Assembly: GCA_946495675.1 (NCBI GenBank)
Contig: CAMMDQ010000002.1
Span: 133,542 to 197,541 of the forward strand
Length of the DNA stretch: 64,000 bases
Origin: an uncultured Bacillota bacterium
GTDB lineage: Bacteria; Bacillota; Clostridia; Christensenellales; UBA1242
Direction: 5' to 3'
Each line of letters opens with the position of its first letter. Positions within the stretch are counted from its first letter, which is position 1. Below the pieces are notes generated by a model. That model did not search any database and was not told the DNA's origin. It saw only the letters and a program-made list of their open reading frames with translations. Shown one piece after another: positions 51,581-59,025 of the stretch. Made by a program: the position numbers and the translations under genes.

Positions 51581-52328
51581 ATTTTTATTATTTTGTAAAA
51601 AGGTTGGAAATAAGTTTTTGGATATTGTTTTTCCTACCAACACAAAATGCATCTTTTGCGAAGATGAAATAGTGGATTTTGAAAAGAAACCATATTGCGA
51701 AAGATGTGAAAAGACAGCCTTCAACACTGGCACAAAATGTGTGAAATGTGACACTCAAATAAAAAGCGGCAACATAATTTGTGATCACTGCAAATCACAC
51801 GAAAGATTTTTTGAAAAATGTTATTGTCCGCTAAATTATGAAGACTCAGTCAGACAAAGCATTTTGCGATTTAAAGACAGCAATGCCCGTTACCTTGCAA
51901 AAAATTATGCAAAACTGATTTTTGAGTATATAAAAAATGAAAATTTACAATTTGATTTCATCACTTTTGTTCCATCACACAAAAATACGATAAAAAGGCG
52001 TGGCTACAATCCTGCAAATCTCATTGCAAAAGAAATTTCATTACTCACAAACAAACCTTGTATCGAAACATTGATCAAAGTGAATGAAACTCCACAACAA
52101 AAAAGTTTGTCCTATCAAGAACGAGCAAAAAATCTTGAGAAATCAATCATTCCAACAAATGCAAAACTTATAAAGAATAAAACTCTTCTGCTAGTCGATG
52201 ATGTTGTCACAACATGCGCAACCGTTGATCAATGCAGTAAGATACTAAGAATCTACGCAGCCAAAGTTTATGTTGCAGCAATAGCAAGAAACCATTTGAA
52301 GACAGACATTAAAAAAACTCCTGCTTAA
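51573..52328 (+). CDS. comF: ComF-family phosphoribosyltransferase-like protein
   Basis: A 251-residue protein with an N-terminal double zinc-finger region (CIFCEDEIVDFEKKPYCERC, then CVKCDTQIKSGNIICDHC) and a C-terminal PRTase fold: FVPSHKNTIKRRGYNPANLIA, QKSLSYQERAKN and the PRPP loop TLLLVDDVVTTCATVDQC. ComF proteins are needed for natural DNA uptake in Bacillus, but the family is also common in non-competent species, and DNA repair roles are discussed. Overlap with recD2 indicates that both are co-translated, linking it to DNA metabolism. Confidence 0.93.
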   Translation: MNKFLLFCKKVGNKFLDIVFPTNTKCIFCEDEIVDFEKKPYCERCEKTAFNTGTKCVKCDTQIKSGNIICDHCKSHERFFEKCYCPLNYEDSVRQSILRFKDSNARYLAKNYAKLIFEYIKNENLQFDFITFVPSHKNTIKRRGYNPANLIAKEISLLTNKPCIETLIKVNETPQQKSLSYQERAKNLEKSIIPTNAKLIKNKTLLLVDDVVTTCATVDQCSKILRIYAAKVYVAAIARNHLKTDIKKTPA

Positions 52329-52345
52329 ACGGCAGAAGTTTTTTT
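52311..52345. terminator. Bidirectional terminator shared by convergent genes
   Basis: Stem AAAAAACTCCTGC / GCAGAAGTTTTTTT with one mismatch and a short loop; it includes the comF stop codon and ends one base from the stop of the convergent gene, serving both. Confidence 0.8.
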
Positions 52346-53448
52346 TACAACATACTTTTAAAAATTTCAAAAATTTTAAGCCCATTTGATTCTAATAATA
52401 ATTCCGGATGCCACTGCACTGCCAAAATGTTTTTCTCTTTATTTACAATAGATTCAATAGTTTTATCTTGAGAAACCGCAACAACATCAAGTTCTTCGCC
52501 TAAACGATCAATACACTGATGATGAAGAGAATTTGCAGTAAAGGTTGGACCAAGATAGCATTTGAAAAGTGTGTTATCAAGCACTTTAAGATGACCAAAA
52601 TATTTTCTCGGCAATGCACTTGCAATAAATTTTTTACCAAAACAAGATTTCATCATTGAATTATCCACCACGTAAAATTTATGAAAAACATCTCGATGAC
52701 CTTTTACATCCTGTTTTAAACTGCCTTTAAAATATACATTTATATATTGCAAACCAAGGCAAATCCCTAAAATTGGCTTATTATATTTGATCGCCATATC
52801 AATTATTTTAAATGCCTGGCGATCTGCTTTTTCATCAATCATATTACAAAAACTGTTTGCTTGACCATACCATTTTGGGCTGACATCATGCTCTCCGCCT
52901 GCTATGACAATTCCGTCATAACACTGCAATTCCTTTTCAGTTATTTGCATGCCATAACTAGATTTTATGTCGACGCAATTAAGGGCTGTTATATATTCAT
53001 CTGGCTTTGTTGTTGAAACAATAAAAACTTTCTTTTTAGGTAATCTTTTAATCGCTTCAGTAAGAAACTGCTCATCAAATCCAAAATCTTTATAACCAAT
53101 CAAAAGATCTTCATAGTAAGGCTTGTCAGGATATTTTGGATGATCATCATTAATCAAATACACCAGGGCTTTTTCCTTTTTGCCGTTAAATTCAAAATCT
53201 ACCATTTCTTTGCGATATAAAGTTGGGAAATGTTCAATTATATCAAGCTCTCGCTCTCCTTTCTCGTCAATTTTCCAAACGCCAACAGGCACAGCATAGC
53301 CTTTTTTTCGTTCAATAGTTATGTATTTGTAAAATGCAATTCTCCAATCTCTAAGCAACACCTTGCCCACAAGAGAACAATTTGGGCATCGTTTTTTCAT
53401 CCTTTTAAGATCCAAGTTTCTTCCGTATGCTAAACAAAATTTTTTCAT
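52345..53448 (-). CDS. Fusion: gamma-glutamylcyclotransferase-like + class I glutamine amidotransferase
   Basis: A 367-residue two-domain protein. Residues 1-125 resemble the GGCT/AIG2 fold: LAYGRNLDLKRM in place of YGSNL, then VPVGVWKI and a helix with a possible catalytic Glu (LDIIEHFPTLYRKEMV, Glu72). Residues 138-367 are a peptidase C26/PuuD-like glutamine amidotransferase with GIVIAGGEHDVSP, the nucleophile in GICLGLQ (Cys230) and the His-Glu pair in AVQWHPE. Both halves act on gamma-glutamyl groups in their families, so the fusion may degrade gamma-glutamyl compounds such as gamma-glutamyl amines. This is inference. No transporter or biosynthetic gene is adjacent. Confidence 0.83.
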   Translation of the reverse strand: MKKFCLAYGRNLDLKRMKKRCPNCSLVGKVLLRDWRIAFYKYITIERKKGYAVPVGVWKIDEKGERELDIIEHFPTLYRKEMVDFEFNGKKEKALVYLINDDHPKYPDKPYYEDLLIGYKDFGFDEQFLTEAIKRLPKKKVFIVSTTKPDEYITALNCVDIKSSYGMQITEKELQCYDGIVIAGGEHDVSPKWYGQANSFCNMIDEKADRQAFKIIDMAIKYNKPILGICLGLQYINVYFKGSLKQDVKGHRDVFHKFYVVDNSMMKSCFGKKFIASALPRKYFGHLKVLDNTLFKCYLGPTFTANSLHHQCIDRLGEELDVVAVSQDKTIESIVNKEKNILAVQWHPELLLESNGLKIFEIFKSML

Positions 53449-53605
53449 TTATTACTCCTAAATCTATTTTATCTTTTTTGCTATAAAAAGCAAACAAATT
53501 TTGACAAAATCAATCGGTGAAATGAACTTCCTAGCAACTAACTCCGAAACTACCGCAATCTTGTTACCTTTTTTCAAAGCATAAGTTTTATTACGATTAT
53601 ATCTT

Positions 53606-53655
53606 AAAAAGCAGAGAATTTTCTCCGCTATATTTTATGGTAGCCTCAAGGGGAA
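53606..53655. repeat. Direct repeat A: partial copy of tRNA-Glu 3' end and terminator
   Basis: This 50-bp stretch is identical, but for one T, to 53738-53788. It carries the last part of tRNA-Glu (CCA, acceptor strand, start of the T-arm) and its terminator hairpin (GCGGAGAAAA / TTCTCTGC region). The rest of the tRNA is missing here. The 82 bp between the repeats include an inverted T-arm fragment (AAGGGGTTCGATTCC). The remaining 53449-53605 stretch holds no gene. Confidence 0.7.
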
Positions 53656-53737
53656 CCCTACCCTAAAAATCTTACGATTTTCAGGGGACCCACTCACCCC
53701 AAGGGGTTCGATTCCTTTCTTTGTTCATATTTAAATA

Positions 53738-53788
53738 AAAAAGCAGAGAATTTTTCTCCGCTATATTTTATGGTAGCCTCAAGGGGAA
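53738..53788. repeat. Direct repeat B: tRNA-Glu 3' end with terminator
   Basis: Second copy of the 50-bp repeat; here it belongs to the intact tRNA-Glu. The portion before the CCA forms a hairpin with T-run on the minus strand (GCGGAGAAA / TTCTCTGC), which is the terminator of this tRNA gene. Confidence 0.7.
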
Positions 53789-53845
53789 TCGAACCCCTGA
53801 TTCCGCCGTGAAAGGGCGGTGTCTTAACCGCTTGACCATGAGGCC
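53771..53845 (-). tRNA. tRNA-Glu (TTC)
   Basis: Acceptor GGCCTCA pairs with TGAGGCT (first pair G-T), anticodon loop CTTTCAC (anticodon TTC), T-arm GGTTCGATTCC, encoded CCA. It is preceded by its own promoter. Confidence 0.95.
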
Positions 53846-53865
53846 ATAAAACATGATACTTTTCT

Positions 53866-53894
53866 ATTATATTTGTTTTAAACCCCTAAGTCAA
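53866..53894 (-). promoter_or_regulatory. Sigma-A promoter of tRNA-Glu
   Basis: Minus strand TTGACT (53889-53894), 17-nt spacer, perfect TATAAT (53866-53871), 20 nt before the tRNA 5' end. Confidence 0.8.
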
Positions 53895-53926
53895 GCATTT
53901 TTACAAAATTTGTCGTTAAAAAATAA

Positions 53927-53952
53927 AAAACACTCAAAATTGAGTGTTTTTT
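53927..53952 (-). terminator. Intrinsic terminator of the four-TM protein gene
   Basis: 11-bp stem AAAACACTCAA / TTGAGTGTTTT with a 2-nt loop and a T-run on the minus strand, at the stop codon of the gene. Confidence 0.8.
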
Positions 53953-54468
53953 CTATTTGCGTTTTGCGTTTTTCAATTTGCTTCCGCATGCAATGCCAAG
54001 CCCTGCTCCAACAAGCCCGAAAATTAAGAACAACCATGCACCAACTGCTGGCAGACAAGTTACACTTTCAAGATCTGCTACCCATTGGATGCACCCTGCA
54101 AGCAAAAGAACAAATGCAAGAAGAACTGCTATCAAAGCGACAATTCCCAAAACTCTCACAGTAGTTTGAAGCCAGTTCTTTTTGATAAAGAATTGAAGCA
54201 CTAGCGCAATAATCAAAAGACTAAGCACAATGATGCTGATAATAAAGAAAGCTTCACTGCCCTTCATAGTTCCTTCAGCATTTCCAAACAACATGCTCAT
54301 ATCACCGTTGAGCTGTTCAAACCAATCGCCAAAACTTGCTGTTTCACTGCTTATTTCAATATAATCATTACCTGAATGCATAAAGAACGCCCCGCCAGCC
54401 ATACTGATCAAAGCTGCAAGTGATAATGCAATCGCAAGAACCCTTAAAATTATTGTTTTTACTTTCAT
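53953..54468 (-). CDS. Four-segment membrane protein
   Basis: A 171-residue protein with hydrophobic segments at about 7-30, 75-95, 105-128 and 143-163 and an extracytoplasmic loop of about 45 residues between the first two (GGAFFMHSGNDYIEISSETAS...). The pattern of a large first loop and short others recalls claudin-like topology but no family motif is recognised. GGGAGGGAAA precedes the ATG. Monocistronic. Function unknown. Confidence 0.75.
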   Translation of the reverse strand: MKVKTIILRVLAIALSLAALISMAGGAFFMHSGNDYIEISSETASFGDWFEQLNGDMSMLFGNAEGTMKGSEAFFIISIIVLSLLIIALVLQFFIKKNWLQTTVRVLGIVALIAVLLAFVLLLAGCIQWVADLESVTCLPAVGAWLFLIFGLVGAGLGIACGSKLKNAKRK

Positions 54469-54524
54469 TTTCCCTCCTTCTTAATTATAGAATAACATTT
54501 TTCAAAGATTTATGTCAAGCAATT

Positions 54525-55256
54525 TTACTCTTCTTCTTCATTTTTTTTATCTTCCACATAAGGTTCTGGAAAGAGCACTCTTTTTGCAATTTCAAAGCGA
54601 GTTTGCTTATATGGCACAAGTTCGGTGCAATATTTATCTATGATAGACAAAATTTCATTGTTATATTGTTCGTTATTTTGACCAGTTGGAGCGATAAAAG
54701 TTACACCATATTTGTTGACTTTTTTGCCGCTGATCAAATCTTTATATTCTGTTTTTTCGAAGATGAGTCTAGCTTTATAGCCAAAGCCTCCAATAATATG
54801 ATATTTTTTGCCATGCACCAAAATTTCTATTTTAGGCACAGTTTGCCTTACTATCGACACCAAATCTATTGTGAAAGGTTCAGAAAAAGATGATTGAATG
54901 GCATTTGCAATTTGAATTGGAAAGTCTTTTGGCTCTTCCCTGCCCGAACATTCAGCCAAATAGAATTTTTTGCTTTTTCGGTTGACTGATTTTGGCAAGA
55001 AACTGATTTTTCGCACTTTGAAGAAAATGCCGCCATCATCCTCATATTGTTTGGAAAGCACAAGGCCTGCATTGGAAAGCATATTGTTTGGAACATCATA
55101 TATTATTTCTCGCCCTAAAAAATTTTGAACATAACGAAGGGTATAAAAGTTCAAATATTTTTCAAGTTTTTCTATCAACTTTTTTTCATCTTTGCCGATT
55201 ATGTAGTAATGATGTTTTTCTGAATTTTCATTTTCTAGGGTTGAAAAATCCTTCAT
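54525..55256 (-). CDS. Hypothetical protein, possibly CYTH-like
   Basis: A 243-residue soluble protein. The segment REIIYDVPNNMLSNAGLVLS resembles the YxDTPDxxLxxxGxxLR motif of CYTH/triphosphate tunnel enzymes, and later alternating charged strands (TVPKIEILVHGKKYHIIGGF, GYKARLIFEKTEYKDLISG) could form the tunnel. The N-terminal ExExK metal motif of true CYTH enzymes is not seen, so catalysis is uncertain. It ends with an acidic tail (EDKKNEEEE). ATG 55256 is chosen because TAGGAGAGATAAAA precedes it. It is divergent from the rubrerythrin-like gene. Confidence 0.6.
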   Translation of the reverse strand: MKDFSTLENENSEKHHYYIIGKDEKKLIEKLEKYLNFYTLRYVQNFLGREIIYDVPNNMLSNAGLVLSKQYEDDGGIFFKVRKISFLPKSVNRKSKKFYLAECSGREEPKDFPIQIANAIQSSFSEPFTIDLVSIVRQTVPKIEILVHGKKYHIIGGFGYKARLIFEKTEYKDLISGKKVNKYGVTFIAPTGQNNEQYNNEILSIIDKYCTELVPYKQTRFEIAKRVLFPEPYVEDKKNEEEE

Positions 55257-55352
55257 TTTTATCTCTCCTATTTTTAGTTTACTAAAATAAAGAAAAAAAA
55301 TCAAATGTTTAGCAATCTTTATTTAGGAAATACATTAAAAAAAGGAGTAATT

Positions 55353-55949
55353 ATGGATTTTGGTTCAAGTCAAACGCGACAAAATATTGCAAGAGCATTT
55401 GCAGGCTTATGCCAAGACGGAGCAAGACTTCAATTTATGTCCAAAGATGCTTTGGACGATCAAATGCAGTATCTTGCTAAACTGCTTGAAGAAATGGGCA
55501 AGCATAAAATCGGACAAGCTCAAAGATTGTATGATTTAATGCTTGAACATAATTTGCAGAAAAAGGATAATGTAGTGATTGAAGCTGGCTATCCTTTTGA
55601 AAAAAATGAAATCAAAACTTCACTTGATCGTGCTGCTGTGATAGAGGAATTTGAAGGCACAAATTTGTTTGTTCAATTTGCTGTTGTCGCCAAAGATGAA
55701 GGTTTTTCTAAAATCTCATCGGTGTTTGAGCTGATTGCAAAGGTATCACTTAAACATTATAAAATTTTGAAAACGCTTGCCCAGAACTATAACAATCGAC
55801 TTCTTTATAAAAATTCCACCCCTTTATCTTGGGTTTGCTCAAATTGTGGAAATTTTGTCACTGACAAACAAAGCTGGAAAAATTGTCCACTTTGTCAGAA
55901 AGCAAAAGGTTATGTGATTTTGCCTGAAGATAAGCTAATAAGCAGCTAA
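55353..55949 (+). CDS. Rubrerythrin-like protein lacking several iron ligands
   Basis: A 198-residue homologue of rubrerythrin: helical bundle followed by a rubredoxin-like ribbon (WVCSNCGNFVTDKQSWKNCPLC). In rubrerythrins, Glu in FAGESQAR, in the ETADxExEH helix and in the VAEEFH helix bind two irons. Here FAGLCQDGAR lacks the first Glu, the second helix reads EEMGKHKIGQAQR, and the last reads KVSLKHYKI with Ser for Glu (His kept). The middle Glu pair (AAVIEEFEGT) persists. Peroxide reduction by a di-iron site is therefore doubtful; the metal ribbon should remain. ATG 55353 is preferred because AAAAGGAGTAATT precedes it. Confidence 0.82.
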   Translation: MDFGSSQTRQNIARAFAGLCQDGARLQFMSKDALDDQMQYLAKLLEEMGKHKIGQAQRLYDLMLEHNLQKKDNVVIEAGYPFEKNEIKTSLDRAAVIEEFEGTNLFVQFAVVAKDEGFSKISSVFELIAKVSLKHYKILKTLAQNYNNRLLYKNSTPLSWVCSNCGNFVTDKQSWKNCPLCQKAKGYVILPEDKLISS

Positions 55950-55991
55950 GCATAAGTTATATTTCTTTTCAAGTATTCATAATTTATTGTT

Positions 55992-57425
55992 GTGAAATCT
56001 CAACTTAAGTTTCGCAACAAATTTTTATATGGAATTGGTGGACTAGGCTATAGTTCAATGTCACAAACATTGAACAATTTTATCATGTTTTTTGGCACTT
56101 CTGTGATGGGAATTTCTGGCTCGCTTGTCGGCATCGCGATTGCCATTTCATCTCTTTGGGATGGTGTCAGCGATCCACTTGTCGGGCACTTGTCTGACAA
56201 TACAAACAACAGGTTTTTTGGCAAGCGACTAGGCTTTATGTTTTTTGGAATTTTCATAATAGCCCTTCTCAATATTTGTATTTGGTCGATGCCGTCATCA
56301 TTGCCAGAGTTTGGCAAATTTTTGTGGCTGCTTATTGGTATGCTGGCTATTGAGAGCGCCAACACCTGTTTTGGAACCCCTTATGCCGCTCTTGCAATTG
56401 ACATTGCACCAGATTATAACGAACAGTCAAAAATTCAAGGCTTTAAAACAGTGTTTTCAATCATAGGGATGGTTTTGCCAAGCATTTTAATGTATTTTTT
56501 CATGCCTTCCATATCAATCAGCATACAGGCATCTCACAGTCAAAGCGGATATATAAAAATTGCATTTATCAACTCTTCACTCCTGCTCTTTTTCGGTTTA
56601 ATAATGATTTTCTCCTGCCTTAAATATGTTCGCAAAAATCAAATATATCAAAGTCAAACAGTCAAAGAAAAATTTAGATTTTCCTCGCTAGTAAACGGAT
56701 ATTTCAACATTTTAAAGAAAAAAGATTTCAGAAATGTGATACTCGGCTATTCATTTGCAACAATATCTTCTGCATTTTTGACGTCAGTGGGTCTTCACCT
56801 GTTCACATATTGTTATCATTTTTCAAGTCCACAAATTTCAATCGTTCTCATTTGCCTTTTTGGTGGAGCTATTCTCTCGCAGCCGCTCTGGGTGTATATT
56901 TCCAAGCGGCTAGACAAAAAACGAGCACTGATTTACTCTCTTACAACAATCATTTTTGGAATTTTTTTGATTGTTTTGACCTTTCTTTTCCGTGAATATA
57001 TTCCCGTTGAAACAATGTTTTATATTGCAATGCCCTGCCTAGTTTTTTGCGGAATTGGTGCTGGTGCGATGTATAGCCTTCCATTTTCAATGTATGCCGA
57101 TGTCGTAACACTTGAAATTATGAAGACGGGCAATAATAATGCAGGGTCATATACAGGCTTTTTTACATTCACATACAATCTTGCAAACTCAATTGCTCTT
57201 TTGATAATTGGCTTTTTGCTTGACATCATCAAATTTGACTCTTCTCAGCCACTGCAAGCACTTTCAGTTCAAAATGGTCTTGGAATGATTGTATTTTTCG
57301 GGTGCACAATTTTCTTATCGCTTGCAATTATGATGTTCTCAAAATATTCATTGAAACGCTCAGATGTTTTAAAAGTTCAACTCACATCTGCTCGTGATAA
57401 AAAAACAAAAATTGCAGAAAACTAA
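55992..57425 (+). CDS. GPH-family (MelB-like) sugar/cation symporter
   Basis: A 477-residue transporter of the glycoside-pentoside-hexuronide family with about twelve membrane segments. Signature blocks: KFLYGIGGLGYSSMSQTLNNF at the N-terminus, WDGVSDPLVGHLSDNTNNRFFGKR (cation-site Asp residues) in helix 2/loop 2-3, and FCGIGAGAMYSLPFSMYADVV. It imports an unknown sugar with Na+ or H+. The start is GTG at 55992 with only a weak ribosome binding site. No glycosidase is adjacent. The next lipoprotein gene begins 4 bp after its stop, suggesting co-transcription. Confidence 0.88.
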   Translation: MKSQLKFRNKFLYGIGGLGYSSMSQTLNNFIMFFGTSVMGISGSLVGIAIAISSLWDGVSDPLVGHLSDNTNNRFFGKRLGFMFFGIFIIALLNICIWSMPSSLPEFGKFLWLLIGMLAIESANTCFGTPYAALAIDIAPDYNEQSKIQGFKTVFSIIGMVLPSILMYFFMPSISISIQASHSQSGYIKIAFINSSLLLFFGLIMIFSCLKYVRKNQIYQSQTVKEKFRFSSLVNGYFNILKKKDFRNVILGYSFATISSAFLTSVGLHLFTYCYHFSSPQISIVLICLFGGAILSQPLWVYISKRLDKKRALIYSLTTIIFGIFLIVLTFLFREYIPVETMFYIAMPCLVFCGIGAGAMYSLPFSMYADVVTLEIMKTGNNNAGSYTGFFTFTYNLANSIALLIIGFLLDIIKFDSSQPLQALSVQNGLGMIVFFGCTIFLSLAIMMFSKYSLKRSDVLKVQLTSARDKKTKIAEN

Positions 57426-57429
57426 AAAT

Positions 57430-57921
57430 ATGAAAAAATTGTTTTTAGTGATTGTCTTTTTATCTTTTCCACTGCTGTGCTCATGCCAGCAAAATCTGCC
57501 TTACGGAAATGTTGAACGAGATTATTTGCAAATTGGCGGGAATTTATCATTTTCTTACGATGATTTCAACCATACAGCAACATTTGGCGGCGAAGGAGAA
57601 GTTGTGCAATTTTATCAAATCAACCAGGCAAAAGGCTGGAGAGAAGAAGGCTGCCGAATTGGTATCAGAATCTCCCCACCATCAAGTGTTGAAAATTACG
57701 AAGGCATCAGCGTGTTTGTCGATGGCAAAGAAAATCCCCCTTTTTTGCAATTCATATATTTAAATGGAGAAAAAACAGGCGAAATTGAACTTTTTCCGCT
57801 CATCACTTCTCAAAATCAACAAATTGAGATAAAAGTTGATTGGCAAAGCAATGTAAACAGCCAAACTTATATCATAAGACTTGCAGATGGAACTGTTTTG
57901 ATGCAAAAACAAAGCACCTAA
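57430..57921 (+). CDS. Small lipoprotein
   Basis: A 163-residue lipoprotein with signal peptide and lipobox (PLLCSCQQ; Cys at about 18). The mature part is a predicted beta-rich domain (NLSFSYDDFNHTATFGGEGEVVQFY...IGIRISPPSSVENYEGISVFVDG) that I do not recognise. It may be a surface or transport accessory, since it lies between the symporter and the solute-binding lipoprotein. Start at 57430 (MKKLFLV) gives a standard signal peptide; no strong ribosome binding site, consistent with coupling to the symporter stop. Confidence 0.8.
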   Translation: MKKLFLVIVFLSFPLLCSCQQNLPYGNVERDYLQIGGNLSFSYDDFNHTATFGGEGEVVQFYQINQAKGWREEGCRIGIRISPPSSVENYEGISVFVDGKENPPFLQFIYLNGEKTGEIELFPLITSQNQQIEIKVDWQSNVNSQTYIIRLADGTVLMQKQST

Positions 57922-57961
57922 AAACCGGACTTCTCATAAACTATTTTTGTGAGGAGGAAAA

Positions 57962-58978
57962 ATGCAAAAAACAAAAAAACTTTCAATCTTGATTTGCTGC
58001 TTGATGGTTTGTCTTCTCTCTTGCTTTGCATTTGTGGGCTGCGGAAGCTCAGATGCAAACAAAATCCGATTAAATGAAGTTACACGAAGTATCTTTTATG
58101 CTCCACTTTATGTGGCTTTAAATATGGGATTTTTTGAAGACGAAGGGCTTGAAGTAACCATTGAAACAGCAACAGGCTCTGACGCATCTATGACTGCACT
58201 TCTCAGTGGCAGCGCTGATATAATCTTGGCTGGTCCTGAAACAGTCATCTATTCTTCGAGATCTCAAGACCACCCTATTGTTTTTGGACAACTGACACAA
58301 AAAGATGGTTCTTTTATTGTTTCTCGAGATCAGCTTAACGAAGAATTCAATCTTCAAATGCTTAAAGGCAAGACAATCATAGGTGGCAGAGCTGGTGGAC
58401 TTCCTGCCATGACACTTGAATATGTCATAAAAAATGCAGGCTTAATTATAGGCGAAAATTTGGCTGCTGGAGAAGTAAACCTGCGAACTGATGTTGCTTT
58501 CAACAACATTGCAAGCGAATTTCAAACTTCAGGCAATGAATTCTGCACTCTTTTTGAGCCAAATGCAACAACACTTGAAAATGAAGGAAAAGGCTATGTT
58601 GTTTCTGCGGTAGGCAAGGTTTCAGGTGAAATTCCTTACACCTGTTTTGCAACAAAATCAAGCTATCTTGAAAACAATGCCGAGCAGGCAGAAAAATTTT
58701 TGAAAGCAGTCAAGAATGGCTATCAATATATCATTGATAATGACTCTGCAACCGTTGCCAAAGCCCTTACTTCAACTTTTGTTGGGATGAGCGAAGCTGA
58801 ACTTCAAATAGCAATCGAGCAATATATTTCAATTGACGCTTGGAGTGATGATATGATTATGAGCCAGCAGTCTTTTGATAAATTGCTGGATATCATAAAC
58901 TCAACTCAAGGCACAAGTTATGCTCCAGAATTTGAAGAACTGATCGACAACTCAATTGCTGAAAAACTTGCAGCATAA
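57962..58978 (+). CDS. NMT1/SsuA-type ABC solute-binding lipoprotein
   Basis: A 338-residue periplasmic-binding-type lipoprotein (lipobox FAFVGCGS). The fold resembles SsuA/TauA/ThiY (NMT1-like): IFYAPLYVALNMGFFEDEGLEVTI, the ALLSGSADIILAGPETVIY block, KGKTIIGGRAGGLPAMTLEYV, and the C-terminal YISIDAWSDD. Relatives bind sulfonates, taurine or pyrimidine precursors of thiamine. No ATPase or permease gene is in the neighbourhood, so it is an orphan or its partners are elsewhere. A GAGGAGG site precedes the ATG. Confidence 0.9.
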   Translation: MQKTKKLSILICCLMVCLLSCFAFVGCGSSDANKIRLNEVTRSIFYAPLYVALNMGFFEDEGLEVTIETATGSDASMTALLSGSADIILAGPETVIYSSRSQDHPIVFGQLTQKDGSFIVSRDQLNEEFNLQMLKGKTIIGGRAGGLPAMTLEYVIKNAGLIIGENLAAGEVNLRTDVAFNNIASEFQTSGNEFCTLFEPNATTLENEGKGYVVSAVGKVSGEIPYTCFATKSSYLENNAEQAEKFLKAVKNGYQYIIDNDSATVAKALTSTFVGMSEAELQIAIEQYISIDAWSDDMIMSQQSFDKLLDIINSTQGTSYAPEFEELIDNSIAEKLAA

Positions 58979-58990
58979 ATAAAATAAACA

Positions 58991-59025
58991 AATAAAAAAA
59001 GACAGCAATGTTGCTGTCTTTTTTT
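58991..59025. terminator. Bidirectional intrinsic terminator
   Basis: 8-bp perfect stem GACAGCAA / TTGCTGTC with a 2-nt loop, A-run before and T-run after; it serves the solute-binding protein gene and the convergent giant gene. Confidence 0.85.
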
